Source: Streptococcus pluranimalium (GTDB lineage: Bacteria; Bacillota; Bacilli; Lactobacillales; Streptococcaceae). From it: a stretch of 64,000 nt of DNA. Below, piece after piece: positions 47,553-55,767 of this stretch (positions within the stretch are counted from its first letter, which is position 1; each line of letters opens with the position of its first letter). The notes under the pieces are model-generated. The model was not told where the DNA came from, ran no database searches, and saw only the letters and a list, made by a program, of their open reading frames with translations. The position numbers and the translations under genes were made by a program. Location: positions 1,060,001-1,124,000 of the forward strand of contig NZ_CP025536.1 of NCBI RefSeq assembly GCF_002953735.1, read 5' to 3'.

Positions 47553-48587
47553 TTAAAAGACAATTAAAGACTTAATAGCTTTTCGTTTATCCATGGCTTC
47601 ATAAGCTGCTTGAATATCATTCAAGGCAAATGCTTGTGTAAAGACTTTACCCGGATTAATTTGACCTGACAATACCGCATCAAGAAGAATTTCTTTATCA
47701 AATGTTGTTACAGAAGCAATACCTCCACGAAGTCCAATATTCTTGAAAAAGAGTTGATTAGTGTTCATCTCCTCTTTTTGTGGAATACCTACGCGACCAA
47801 CGATAGCTCCTGGACGAGCAATTTTAATGGCTGTATCCACAGATTGCTCTGTACCGACACATTCTAAAATGGCATCAACACCAGCCTGATTAGTCATTTC
47901 CATAACGCGCTCAACAGCATCATCGCCACGCTCTTCGATAATATCTGTCGCACCAAACTCTTTGGCTAAGGCTTGGCGGTCAGGGTATTTACTCATAGCA
48001 ATAATACGCTTAGCACCAAGAAGTTTAGCACCGATAATACCACAGAGACCTACGGCACCATCTCCCATGACTACAACTGTATCACCTGCTTTGACTTCAG
48101 CAGTCTTAGCTGCATGGAAACCTGTCGCCATAACATCAGACAAGGTTAATAATGACTTCAACTGGTCATCAGAGTAATCTTCTGGTTGTCCAGGAATTTT
48201 TACCAAAGCCCAATCAGCATTACGGTAACGCAAATACTCCGCTTGATAACCAATAACAGGACCTGATTTATAGTTTTGACAATCCCCATCAAAACCTGCT
48301 TTACAGGCTGCACAATAGCCACAACCATGTGTAAAAGGAACAACAACGAAATCACCAGGTTTGACATTAGTCACATCACTACCAACTTCTTCAACGATAC
48401 CGATAGCTTCATGACCTGCAAAAGTGCCAGATTCTTTTTGAGAAATACCACGATACCACCATAAATCTGACCCACAGACACAAGCACGAACAATTCGGAT
48501 AACTGCATCCGTTGATTCTTCAATCATTGATTTTTCTGTTTCTGTTACTCTCATTTCATACGGTTTGATAAAAGTTGCTACTTTCAT
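47553..48587 (-). CDS. Zinc-dependent alcohol dehydrogenase family protein
   Basis: The 344-residue protein has the catalytic zinc site (CVCGSDLWWYR, GHEAIGIVEEVG), a structural zinc lobe reduced to GCGYCAACKAGFDGDC, and the NAD(P) loop VVMGDGAVGLCGI. It oxidises an alcohol or reduces an aldehyde; the TDH/COG1063-like subgroup is broad and the substrate is unknown. AGAGG lies a few bases before the ATG. It is monocistronic with its own terminator. Confidence 0.88.
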   Translation of the reverse strand: MKVATFIKPYEMRVTETEKSMIEESTDAVIRIVRACVCGSDLWWYRGISQKESGTFAGHEAIGIVEEVGSDVTNVKPGDFVVVPFTHGCGYCAACKAGFDGDCQNYKSGPVIGYQAEYLRYRNADWALVKIPGQPEDYSDDQLKSLLTLSDVMATGFHAAKTAEVKAGDTVVVMGDGAVGLCGIIGAKLLGAKRIIAMSKYPDRQALAKEFGATDIIEERGDDAVERVMEMTNQAGVDAILECVGTEQSVDTAIKIARPGAIVGRVGIPQKEEMNTNQLFFKNIGLRGGIASVTTFDKEILLDAVLSGQINPGKVFTQAFALNDIQAAYEAMDKRKAIKSLIVF

Positions 48588-48678
48588 AAGACACCTCTTT
48601 TCTTTTGCACATATTATACTCTTTTTTCAGTCAATATAATAATAAAAGCAATCACCTTTAATAAAAAGGATAAAGAAA

Positions 48679-48702
48679 AAGGATTGATATCAATCAACCC
48701 TT
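48679..48702 (-). terminator. Terminator of the polyprenyl synthase gene
   Basis: On the minus strand AAGGGTTGAT-TGAT-ATCAATCCTT with one G-T wobble, followed by TTT, lies 17 bases past the stop. Confidence 0.8.
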
Positions 48703-48718
48703 CTTGATAAAACCACTA

Positions 48719-49714
48719 TTAAAATTGTCGGTCCATTATTTTAAATAAAAAGGCTACTACTTGTTCTGCTTCATCAGCTGCTAAGAGCTTTTGACTTTGA
48801 TTCTTCATTTTTACTAAGTAAGCGTTAATCAACTCTTCTGTTTTTTCAAAAGCTTTCGCCTCATTCAAGCGATAGTATAAGTTTTCCAATGATTCTTCTG
48901 ACCATTTTTTTCCTTGAGTAAATTGGAAATCCTTCGAAATTTGATGATCACTCTCTTTAGCTAGTATATAGGGAGCGGTGTAGATCCCATTTTGAACATC
49001 CTGCATTCTAGGCTTGCCAGATCGCTTCTTATCAACTTGGAAATCAATCAGATCATCACTGATTTGAAAAGCCATGCCAATGGATTGACCGAGATTATAG
49101 GCTAGGCGAGATTCTCTTTTTGAAATCCCCTTCTCCCATGCTCCCAACTGACAAGCTAAGGCAAAAAGCAAGGCGGTCTTACCTTTAATTTGCTTTAAAT
49201 AAGCCTTCATGGTCATCTCTTGATCAAATTGGTTCATTAATTGTGCCAACTCTCCTGCAAGAATCCTTTCAATAAGTTTATGATTCCCCAAATATTGATC
49301 ATCTTTATCAATATCCAAGAGATTTGAAGCTTTCAATAAAAAACGATTGGCATAGCTCAACAAATAGTCACCGGCATAAATCGCAATACGATTAGAAAAG
49401 GTTTTACTCATCACTTGCATGCCGCGACGACTATCAGCTTCATCAATCACATCATCATGAATCAAGGTAGCTAAGTGTAATGTTTCTAGATAGGCAGCCA
49501 GGTAGAGCTTACCCTCTGGAATATATCCTGTCTTGGACTGAGACAGTAACAGGCACAAACCCGACCGTAAATACTTGCCAGGAGCTTCCATATAGGCAAT
49601 AATTTTTTCTTTGACTTCTGGATGTATGACTGATAATTCAGAAATCATCAGTGATTTTACAGATTCTAGCCCTTTTTGAATCTCTGGAAAATCATCCCAA
49701 ATGTGATGTACCAC
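48719..49714 (-). CDS. Polyprenyl diphosphate synthase (long-chain trans-prenyltransferase)
   Basis: The 331-residue protein has the first Asp-rich motif HDDVIDEADSRRG (DDxxD) and the second FQISDDLIDFQ. It condenses isopentenyl diphosphate onto an allylic primer; the size fits a hepta- to nonaprenyl synthase for a quinone side chain. The GTG at 49714 is chosen because AAGGAG lies six bases upstream; an ATG at 49747 precedes that site. It follows NDH-2 on the same strand, and the HepI-like gene is divergent from NDH-2, which points to menaquinone-type respiration. Confidence 0.85.
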   Translation of the reverse strand: MVHHIWDDFPEIQKGLESVKSLMISELSVIHPEVKEKIIAYMEAPGKYLRSGLCLLLSQSKTGYIPEGKLYLAAYLETLHLATLIHDDVIDEADSRRGMQVMSKTFSNRIAIYAGDYLLSYANRFLLKASNLLDIDKDDQYLGNHKLIERILAGELAQLMNQFDQEMTMKAYLKQIKGKTALLFALACQLGAWEKGISKRESRLAYNLGQSIGMAFQISDDLIDFQVDKKRSGKPRMQDVQNGIYTAPYILAKESDHQISKDFQFTQGKKWSEESLENLYYRLNEAKAFEKTEELINAYLVKMKNQSQKLLAADEAEQVVAFLFKIMDRQF

Positions 49715-49772
49715 ACAAAACTCCTTATTTATCTTAAAAATAGTCAACTTTAATTTTTCTTACTTAAAAATA

Positions 49773-49817
49773 AAGGCTATCTCAGGTTAGTCATTACAAC
49801 TATCATGAGATAACCTT
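49773..49817 (-). terminator. Hairpin at the predicted 5' end of the polyprenyl synthase mRNA / end of ndh
   Basis: On the minus strand AAGGTTATCTCA pairs with TGAGATAGCCTT around a TAGT/ACTA inner stem, followed by TTTATTTTT. It can end ndh transcription. The extended -10 next to it (49824-49832) would also start a transcript at its first base. Confidence 0.65.
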
Positions 49818-49823
49818 ATTCTT

Positions 49824-49832
49824 ATTATAACA
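49824..49832 (-). promoter_or_regulatory. Extended -10 of the polyprenyl synthase gene
   Basis: On the minus strand TGTTATAAT (TATAAT at 49824-49829) sits just before the hairpin at 49773-49817. Confidence 0.45.
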
Positions 49833-49861
49833 CGGATGTTTAAGAAATCCTAAAGTCTTTA

Positions 49862-51781
49862 TTACCGTCTATATAAATGTTTAGGTTTGCCGTAAATCCA
49901 CTTATCTAGTAATCGTCCTAACCATGGCATAATCCAGTAATCAAGACCAAAAGAACGTCCTGCACCTGCCATCAAAGCGATAGCAACTGGAATAAACCAA
50001 ACATTAACCCAGAAAAACATTCCTGAGAGGCTGAACATAACAACAAAGGCTGCTGTTACAGCTGATACTAACCAGACAAAGGCACCAACAATGAGAGCAA
50101 GACCAATTGCAATTTCAAGACAAGTCATCATTTTCTGCATGAAAAGAGCAACTTCTTGGTTTGGCAACATAAATTTCATGATTGCGGCAAACCAATCTGG
50201 CATTTCTTTTAACACTTGCATTGGTTCTTCACCATAAGCATAACTCAAACTAAAGATTTGGTGACTAGCTTCAGCAGTTGCTTGTGCTGCACCTTCTGCC
50301 GCTTGAGAAGCTCCTGATACTGCTTCAGATGAAGCTGCGGTTTCTGAAGCTCCTGAAGTTGCTTCAGAAACTTGTTGTAACCATGGGAATGGGAAGACAA
50401 CCTTATCACCAAACCATGATTGCGTTCCAAAGAGACCAAAGGCTTTCTTAACCCCCTCAAACAACCAAACTGATCCGTAGAAAATACGAAGTGGCACTAA
50501 CCACATGCGGTTCCCCTTGCTTGAAGTATGACTACCGAACATATTACGTCCATCTGCAACGTCAAAGAATTCGTGGCGCATATATGCTCCGATATTATAG
50601 AAACTACGGATTGTAAAGAAGTATAAAAGGTTGGTAAAATGTTTCATCGCACTTGCCATGAACCCTGATACATGGTACTTATCCATGACATAAGCAACTG
50701 TGTATTTGGCCCCGATGGAAATCAGAAAACCATCGTATTTACCCTTGAAGGCTTCTTTTTCACCACCACTAATAGCTGCGATAATATTATGAGCTGCCGT
50801 ATGACCAGTTTGCTCAGCTGCTTGTACGATTTGAGGAACTGGACGCCCTTCTTGTGAGCCATCTTCGTAGTACATGACGTCACCTGCAAGATAAACATTC
50901 TCTTTTCCTTGAGCCTCCATGTATTGGTTTGCAACAAGACGTCCTGCTCGCGCCTGTTCAATACCGAATTCAGCTGTATCTGTGTTTGCTTTAACACCTG
51001 CTGTCCAAATTGAGGTATATGTTGGAACAACGCGACCTGAAGAAAGGTGTAAGGCATCTTTTTCAACACTTGTTACACCGTCTGCAAGAATCAACTCAAC
51101 ACCTTTTTTCTCAAGATATTTGCGCGCTTTGGTTTGCTCTTTCTCTGTTACCATGTTGAGAATATTTGGCATAGCTTCAACTACTTTGAGTGAGAACTCT
51201 TTTGGATCAAGTTTGTAACGTTTCGCTAGAATTGGCACCCAATCAATCAACTCACCAATCATTTCAATACCCGTAAAACCAGCACCAATAACAGTAAAGG
51301 TTAAAAGGGCACGACGTTTAGCGTCATCGTGTTCACCCATAGCTTGCAAGCATGAGTTAACAATATGATCATGGAGTTTCTCTGCTGCTTCGATTGACCA
51401 AAGTGTAAAGCCATTTTCTTTAACACCTGGTGTGCCGAAGTCGTTTGCTTCGCCACCCATTGCAAGAAGTAAGTAGTCAAAATCAAGTGTTTGATTTTCA
51501 GCAATAACTTGTTTGTTATCATAATCAATCGATACAACTTTATCTGTTACCAAATTAACTTTGGGATATTTTTTAAAGATACGTTGTAAATCGTATTTGA
51601 TCGCTTCAGGTTCTACACGACCTGCTGCTACTTCATGCAGTTCAGTCATGTAAGTTTGGAAGGAATTTTTATCAATTAAAGTAATTGAAACATCTTTATC
51701 TTTTTTATATTTTTTAGCTAATTGGCGAGCTGCAGTCACACCTGCATATCCAGCACCAACGACAACGATATTTTTTGTCAC
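49862..51781 (-). CDS. ndh: Type II NADH dehydrogenase with a C-terminal DoxX-like membrane domain
   Basis: The first 400 or so of 639 residues form NDH-2: FAD motif VVGAGYAGVTAARQLA, second Rossmann motif FTVIGAGFTGIEMIGEL and VYLAGDVMYYED. After LRIFYGSVWLFEGVKKAFG comes an Ala/Ser-rich linker (from about 480) and four helices of DoxX type. NDH-2 passes electrons from NADH to a quinone without pumping protons. The GTG at 51781 has GGGGG eight bases upstream. The DoxX fusion could anchor the enzyme; its role is inferred. The gene has its own promoter. Confidence 0.88.
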   Translation of the reverse strand: MTKNIVVVGAGYAGVTAARQLAKKYKKDKDVSITLIDKNSFQTYMTELHEVAAGRVEPEAIKYDLQRIFKKYPKVNLVTDKVVSIDYDNKQVIAENQTLDFDYLLLAMGGEANDFGTPGVKENGFTLWSIEAAEKLHDHIVNSCLQAMGEHDDAKRRALLTFTVIGAGFTGIEMIGELIDWVPILAKRYKLDPKEFSLKVVEAMPNILNMVTEKEQTKARKYLEKKGVELILADGVTSVEKDALHLSSGRVVPTYTSIWTAGVKANTDTAEFGIEQARAGRLVANQYMEAQGKENVYLAGDVMYYEDGSQEGRPVPQIVQAAEQTGHTAAHNIIAAISGGEKEAFKGKYDGFLISIGAKYTVAYVMDKYHVSGFMASAMKHFTNLLYFFTIRSFYNIGAYMRHEFFDVADGRNMFGSHTSSKGNRMWLVPLRIFYGSVWLFEGVKKAFGLFGTQSWFGDKVVFPFPWLQQVSEATSGASETAASSEAVSGASQAAEGAAQATAEASHQIFSLSYAYGEEPMQVLKEMPDWFAAIMKFMLPNQEVALFMQKMMTCLEIAIGLALIVGAFVWLVSAVTAAFVVMFSLSGMFFWVNVWFIPVAIALMAGAGRSFGLDYWIMPWLGRLLDKWIYGKPKHLYRR

Positions 51782-51819
51782 TGCTAAATCCCCCTATTGA
51801 TTATTCATAATTCTTTTCA

Positions 51820-51848
51820 ATTATATCAAACTAGTTAGTATTAAACAA
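51820..51848 (-). promoter_or_regulatory. Promoter of the NDH-2 gene
   Basis: On the minus strand TTGTTT (51843-51848), 17 bases, TATAAT (51820-51825) with a TGA extension. It has the same hexamers and spacing as the capsule promoter. Confidence 0.75.
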
Positions 51849-51893
51849 TATAGTTTGAAAGAAAAATCACAATTTTTTCGAGGGTTTTTATGA

Positions 51894-51905
51894 TAAAATA
51901 GTTTT
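51894..51905 (+). promoter_or_regulatory. Extended -10 placing the HepI-like start at the ATG
   Basis: TGATAAAAT (TAAAAT at 51894-51899) is followed by AGTTTT and the ATG at 51906. The predicted transcription start is the A of the ATG, so the mRNA would be leaderless. Confidence 0.55.
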
Positions 51906-52454
51906 ATGATACATTCCAACCGAAAATTAATGTTTATCACCATGCTGGTAGCCCAAGCGGTAGTTATTTCTTTTTTTGAACGTTTTATTCCAACACCTTT
52001 CTCTTTTGCTCCTGGCGCTAAGCTAGGACTAGGTAATCTGATTACTATTCTTTCCCTCTTTACTCTTCCAATCAAAGATAGTTCGAAAGTAGTCGCTTTT
52101 CGACTACTCGTATCTACCTTTTTAAGTGGTACCTTTTCAACTTTTTTATATGGTCTTGCAGGAACGCTCTTTAGTTTTCTGATCATGCTATTAATCAAAT
52201 CCCTAGGACCCAAACGCGTAAGTGTTATTGGAATTTCAGTTATGGGAGGAATCATGCACAACATTGGACAACTTGTCGTTTTCGCCCTCATTGGGCGATC
52301 CTGGTTAGTATTAAACTATTTACCGATTTTATCTTTCAGTGGTATTCTTTCTGGCTTTTTCGTTGGTATAGCAGGTAATTATCTCTTAACGAAATTAAAA
52401 CCATTACAAGAATTCCAACATGCCCTACCCGACGGTTGGCACATCAAGTCATAA
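51906..52454 (+). CDS. Gx transporter / heptaprenyl diphosphate synthase component I family protein
   Basis: This 182-residue membrane protein with about five helices starts HSNRKLMFITMLVAQAVVIS. It has the family block PTPFSFAPGAKLGLGNLITI, then IGISVMGGIMHNIGQL. The family is called 'heptaprenyl diphosphate synthase component I' but looks like a small-solute transporter (Gx, S-component-like). It occurs with ndh and prenyl synthase genes in streptococci that respire or make demethylmenaquinone. No ribosome site precedes the ATG. Confidence 0.8.
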   Translation: MIHSNRKLMFITMLVAQAVVISFFERFIPTPFSFAPGAKLGLGNLITILSLFTLPIKDSSKVVAFRLLVSTFLSGTFSTFLYGLAGTLFSFLIMLLIKSLGPKRVSVIGISVMGGIMHNIGQLVVFALIGRSWLVLNYLPILSFSGILSGFFVGIAGNYLLTKLKPLQEFQHALPDGWHIKS

Positions 52455-52479
52455 TTTTTTTATATCAAAGTATTAAAAA

Positions 52480-52526
52480 ACATCAGCTTTCTGAACGCCA
52501 TATTCAGACAACTGATGCTTTTTTTA
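52480..52526. terminator. Bidirectional terminator between the HepI-like gene and ffh
   Basis: ACATCAG ... CTGATG around an inner TTCTGAA/TTCAGA, followed by TTTTTTT. On the minus strand it lies just past the ffh stop with its own T-run. Confidence 0.75.
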
Positions 52527-52533
52527 TGAAACC

Positions 52534-54108
52534 TTATTTACGTTTTTTCTTAGCTTTTTTAATTTTGTTAGCTTGGCGCTTCATAGCCTGTTTCATCATA
52601 AATGAACCAGCCTTACCTTTAAGACCTCCACCAAACATCTGACTCATATCCATGTTACCACCCAGAGCTGACATATCTGGCATTCCACCTTGTTCCATCA
52701 TGCTTTCAAGGGATGACATATCCATGCCACTCATATCTGGCATATTAGGCATATTTTTAGGAAGATTGTTTGGATTAATACCCATCTGACGCATAGCTTT
52801 TTCCATATCACCTGACATAACACCTTGCATCATTTGCTTAGCCTGGTTAAAATCTTTGATAAACTTGTTGACTTCTACAAAACTATTCCCAGAACCTGCT
52901 GCAATACGACGGCGGCGACTTGGATTTAAAAGATCTGGATTTTCACGCTCTTCTGGTGTCATTGATGATACAATAGCACGTTTCCGGGCAACCTGTTTTT
53001 CATCAACTTTGAGATTAGCAAGAGCAGGATTACCTGCCATTCCAGGAAGCATCTTCAACAGATCCTCCATAGGCCCCATATTTTGCACTTGGTCTAATTG
53101 ATCGATGAAATCATTGAAATCAAAGGTGTTTTCTCGCATCTTCTCGGCCAATTCCATTGAGCGTTTTTCATCATACTCCTGGCTGGCTTTTTCAATCAAG
53201 GTAAGCAAATCACCCATACCCAAGATACGACTAGACATACGGTCTGGGTGGAAGGTTTCAATGTCAGTGATTTTTTCACCAGTACCAGTGAATTTAATTG
53301 GTTTACCAGTAATTTCACGGATAGAAAGGGCTGCACCACCACGAGTATCCCCATCAATCTTAGTTAAGATGACACCTGTAATGTTTAATTGCTCATTGAA
53401 CTCACGCGCTACGTTTGCTGCTTCTTGTCCAATCATTGAGTCAACAACCAAGAGAATTTCATTTGGTTGTGCTAAAGCCTGTACATCACGAAGTTCCTGC
53501 ATCAAGGTTTCGTCAATTTGCAAACGACCAGCTGTGTCAATAAGAACATAGTCGTTGTGATTTTGACGGGCTTGTTCAAGACCTTTTTTGACAATCTCAA
53601 CAGCCGGCGTCTCAGTCCCCATGTCAAAGACTGGAACATTGATTTGACTACCTAGTGTTTTCAATTGGTCAATAGCAGCTGGACGATAAATATCAGCCGC
53701 AATCATCATAGGACGGGCGTTTTCTTCCTTGATGAGTTTATTAGCCAATTTACCAGCAAAAGTTGTTTTACCAGCCCCCTGAAGGCCGACCATCATGATG
53801 ATGGTTGGAATCTTAGGAGATTTCTCTAATTCAGCTGTTTCTGAACCAAGAATCTCAGTTAATTCTTCATTAACAATCTTAATGATTTGTTGGGTTGGAT
53901 CAAGCGTATCAATAATGTCATGACCGACAGCACGTTGACGAATACGTTTGATAAAGGTCTTCACAACTGGAAGGGCAACGTCCGCTTCAAGTAGGGCTAA
54001 ACGAATTTCCTTCGTTACCTCTTGAACATCCTTCTCAGAAAGTTTCTTTTTCCCACGAATATTTTTAAAGACGCCCTGTAGGCGTTCTGTTAAGCTTTCA
54101 AAAGCCAT
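52534..54108 (-). CDS. ffh: Signal recognition particle protein Ffh
   Basis: The 524-residue GTPase has the N-domain FESLTERLQGVFKNIRG and G-domain motifs GLQGAGKTTFAGKLANKL (G1), DTAGRLQID (G3) and TKIDGDTRGGAALSI (G4). The Met-rich C-terminal M-domain (about 330-524, for example NMPDMSGMDMSSLESMMEQG) binds signal peptides and SRP RNA. It targets membrane and secreted proteins cotranslationally. It follows ylxM by about 60 bases, the usual ylxM-ffh pair. Confidence 0.95.
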   Translation of the reverse strand: MAFESLTERLQGVFKNIRGKKKLSEKDVQEVTKEIRLALLEADVALPVVKTFIKRIRQRAVGHDIIDTLDPTQQIIKIVNEELTEILGSETAELEKSPKIPTIIMMVGLQGAGKTTFAGKLANKLIKEENARPMMIAADIYRPAAIDQLKTLGSQINVPVFDMGTETPAVEIVKKGLEQARQNHNDYVLIDTAGRLQIDETLMQELRDVQALAQPNEILLVVDSMIGQEAANVAREFNEQLNITGVILTKIDGDTRGGAALSIREITGKPIKFTGTGEKITDIETFHPDRMSSRILGMGDLLTLIEKASQEYDEKRSMELAEKMRENTFDFNDFIDQLDQVQNMGPMEDLLKMLPGMAGNPALANLKVDEKQVARKRAIVSSMTPEERENPDLLNPSRRRRIAAGSGNSFVEVNKFIKDFNQAKQMMQGVMSGDMEKAMRQMGINPNNLPKNMPNMPDMSGMDMSSLESMMEQGGMPDMSALGGNMDMSQMFGGGLKGKAGSFMMKQAMKRQANKIKKAKKKRK

Positions 54109-54166
54109 TAAACTCTTCCTCTTTCTTGGTCTTATTTGTTACAACGATAAGGTCTTCAAGACCAAA

Positions 54167-54499
54167 TCATTCTTTATTATCAATGCTACTTAAAATAGCT
54201 ATCTTTTCTTGTAAATACTCATCTCCAGCATATCGTTCAGCAATATCATCGAAAATTTCACTACGAACGATATAATCTGAATACATATGAAGTTTCATTT
54301 CGTAAGTTTCTAAAACCTTCTCTGTTCGTTTGATATTGTCATAAACTGCTTGACGACTGACTCCAAATTCCTCTGCAATCTCTGCTAGACTATAGTCGTC
54401 TGCATAATAGAGCTCAATATAGTTCATTTGCTTGTCCGTCAAAAGAGCTGCGTAGAATTCGAAGAGAGCATTCATTCGATTGGTTTTTTCAATTTCCAT
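54167..54499 (-). CDS. ylxM: YlxM/P13 family DNA-binding protein
   Basis: This 110-residue protein has a sigma-like helix-turn-helix ([27 protein letters not shown]) after an N-terminal [13 protein letters not shown]. YlxM precedes ffh in Firmicutes and in streptococci is linked to SRP function; the molecular role is unsettled. GTTTTTTCAATTTCCAT at the start leaves only a weak ribosome site (AAGGA seen as TCCTTA at 54499-54505 on plus). It forms an operon with ffh. Confidence 0.88.
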   Translation of the reverse strand: MEIEKTNRMNALFEFYAALLTDKQMNYIELYYADDYSLAEIAEEFGVSRQAVYDNIKRTEKVLETYEMKLHMYSDYIVRSEIFDDIAERYAGDEYLQEKIAILSSIDNKE

Positions 54500-54592
54500 A
54501 AGGATTATTTTAGCATATTATCTATGATTTTTATAGTAACAATCGAGGTAGAATGATAAAGCTACTACTTATCTAAACTGATGCCTCTTATA

Positions 54593-54847
54593 CTATCGTT
54601 CTTCAGGATATTCGGATGACTCAGGAAGTCTAACGAACGGTGTCAATCTTTCTTCAGAAGCACCAAAAGTCATAAAATTTTCTCTGGCTTGATTGAGTGA
54701 TATAACGTTAGCACCACTAACCTCATCTGGATATTGTATTGATAAGAGATCATATTCCCAATAACAAACTCGGCATATTTCATAAGTATCGCTATCCAGT
54801 TCTCTTAATGTGTAGTAGCCACAACAAGGACATTTATATTTCTTCAT
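54593..54847 (-). CDS. CPCC-family cysteine-rich protein
   Basis: The 84-residue protein starts KKYKCPCCGYYTLRELDSD and has a second CRVCYWEYDLL pair, the Cys_rich_CPCC pattern of a small zinc-binding unit, followed by conserved SGANVISLNQARENFMTFG. The function is unknown, though some CPCC proteins are toxin-immunity or phage-linked. It starts one base after the gntR stop, so it is translated with that regulator. Confidence 0.75.
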   Translation of the reverse strand: MKKYKCPCCGYYTLRELDSDTYEICRVCYWEYDLLSIQYPDEVSGANVISLNQARENFMTFGASEERLTPFVRLPESSEYPEER

Positions 54848-54848
54848 A

Positions 54849-55547
54849 CTAGTTATTCTCTAAATAAAACTCAAAACGATCGCCCACATACTGGCTTCGG
54901 ACATACTCAAAAGGCTGTCCGTTCGTAAGATAAGAAACTTGAGTTAAGGCTAAAATAGCACTTTTGAGAGGAATTTCTAAATAATCAGCAACCTTGTCAT
55001 CTGCAACTTTAGCTGATATTGTCTGTTGACTCTTACCAATTTCGTAGCCGTTAGCTGTCATGGTCTGGAAAAAATGCTCTGTGATATCCGTTTTATCAAA
55101 GTCTTTCACTAATTTTTCAGGGATACTAGTGACTTCAAATAAAACAGGGATCTGATCTGCATAACGAATTCTACCCATCCGGATAATGTAAGAGTGAGGT
55201 TTTATATTAAGATGCCTGACTTCTTGTTCATTTGGATGACTTCTTTCATAAGAGATTAGCTTAGTTGAGGGAACCTTACCTTGTGATTTAATAATTTCAG
55301 TGAAGCTGGTTGTTCCACGCATCTTTTCCTGAACACGGCTGCTCGCAACAAAGGTCCCACTTCCAACACGCCTCTCTAAAATACCTTCTTCAACTAAAAG
55401 CGTTACTGCCTGCCTTAAGGTCATCCGGCTCACTTCAAAATGTTCAGAAAGGTCTCGCTCACTCGGAAGTCGTTGACCAATTTTCCATTTTCCTTCATCA
55501 ATTCCTTTTTTGATACTATCATGAATTCTTATGTAAGCCGGTATCAT
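54849..55547 (-). CDS. GntR/HutC-family transcriptional regulator
   Basis: The 232-residue regulator has an N-terminal winged helix (GQRLPSERDLSEHFEVSRMTLRQAVTLL, GSGTF) and a C-terminal UTRA effector domain from about residue 90 (VPSTKLISYERSHPNEQEV, RIRYADQIPVLFEVTSIP). It probably senses a small ligand, unknown here, and represses. The ATG at 55547 has AAGGAG six bases upstream; a longer start lacks it. It diverges from guaA and overlaps a palindrome at its own promoter. Confidence 0.85.
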   Translation of the reverse strand: MIPAYIRIHDSIKKGIDEGKWKIGQRLPSERDLSEHFEVSRMTLRQAVTLLVEEGILERRVGSGTFVASSRVQEKMRGTTSFTEIIKSQGKVPSTKLISYERSHPNEQEVRHLNIKPHSYIIRMGRIRYADQIPVLFEVTSIPEKLVKDFDKTDITEHFFQTMTANGYEIGKSQQTISAKVADDKVADYLEIPLKSAILALTQVSYLTNGQPFEYVRSQYVGDRFEFYLENN

Positions 55548-55589
55548 GCAAAGCTCCTTTAAATAATCTCTATTCATTCAAACTGAAAC

Positions 55590-55605
55590 AACTATACCAA
55601 TAGTT
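55590..55605 (-). promoter_or_regulatory. GntR-type palindrome overlapping the gntR promoter
   Basis: AACTAT-ACCA-ATAGTT is a perfect inverted repeat. On the minus strand it contains TGGTATAGT, an extended -10 for gntR, so binding would block the gene's own transcription. Confidence 0.5.
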
Positions 55606-55716
55606 TATCATATTTTCTAACTAATAAGAATTTTTTAAAGAAAATAAATTCATTGAAATCAGAAACAAAGAATCTGTTATTTTTTGATTAAAGCTAATGC
55701 TAATCTGAGGCAATTA

Positions 55717-55725
55717 TGCTAGAAT
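55717..55725 (+). promoter_or_regulatory. Extended -10 of guaA
   Basis: TGCTAGAAT (TAGAAT at 55720-55725) lies 42 bases before the ATG, with AGGAAGG between. Confidence 0.4.
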
Positions 55726-55767
55726 AAGTTAACTAATGTCCATGTGACGTAAAAAAGGAAGGTATTC

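Noticed and set aside
51821..52291. Minus-strand frame of 156 codons over the HepI-like gene
   Set aside because: It is basic and without hydrophobic or family pattern, antisense to a clear membrane protein, and overlaps the ndh promoter.
54140..54165. GGTCTTGAAGACC palindrome between ylxM and ffh as a terminator
   Set aside because: It is short with no T-run, and ylxM-ffh are normally one operon.
55548..55767. Purine riboswitch before guaA
   Set aside because: The 42-base predicted leader is too short, and no purine-riboswitch core or anti-terminator pair is visible.
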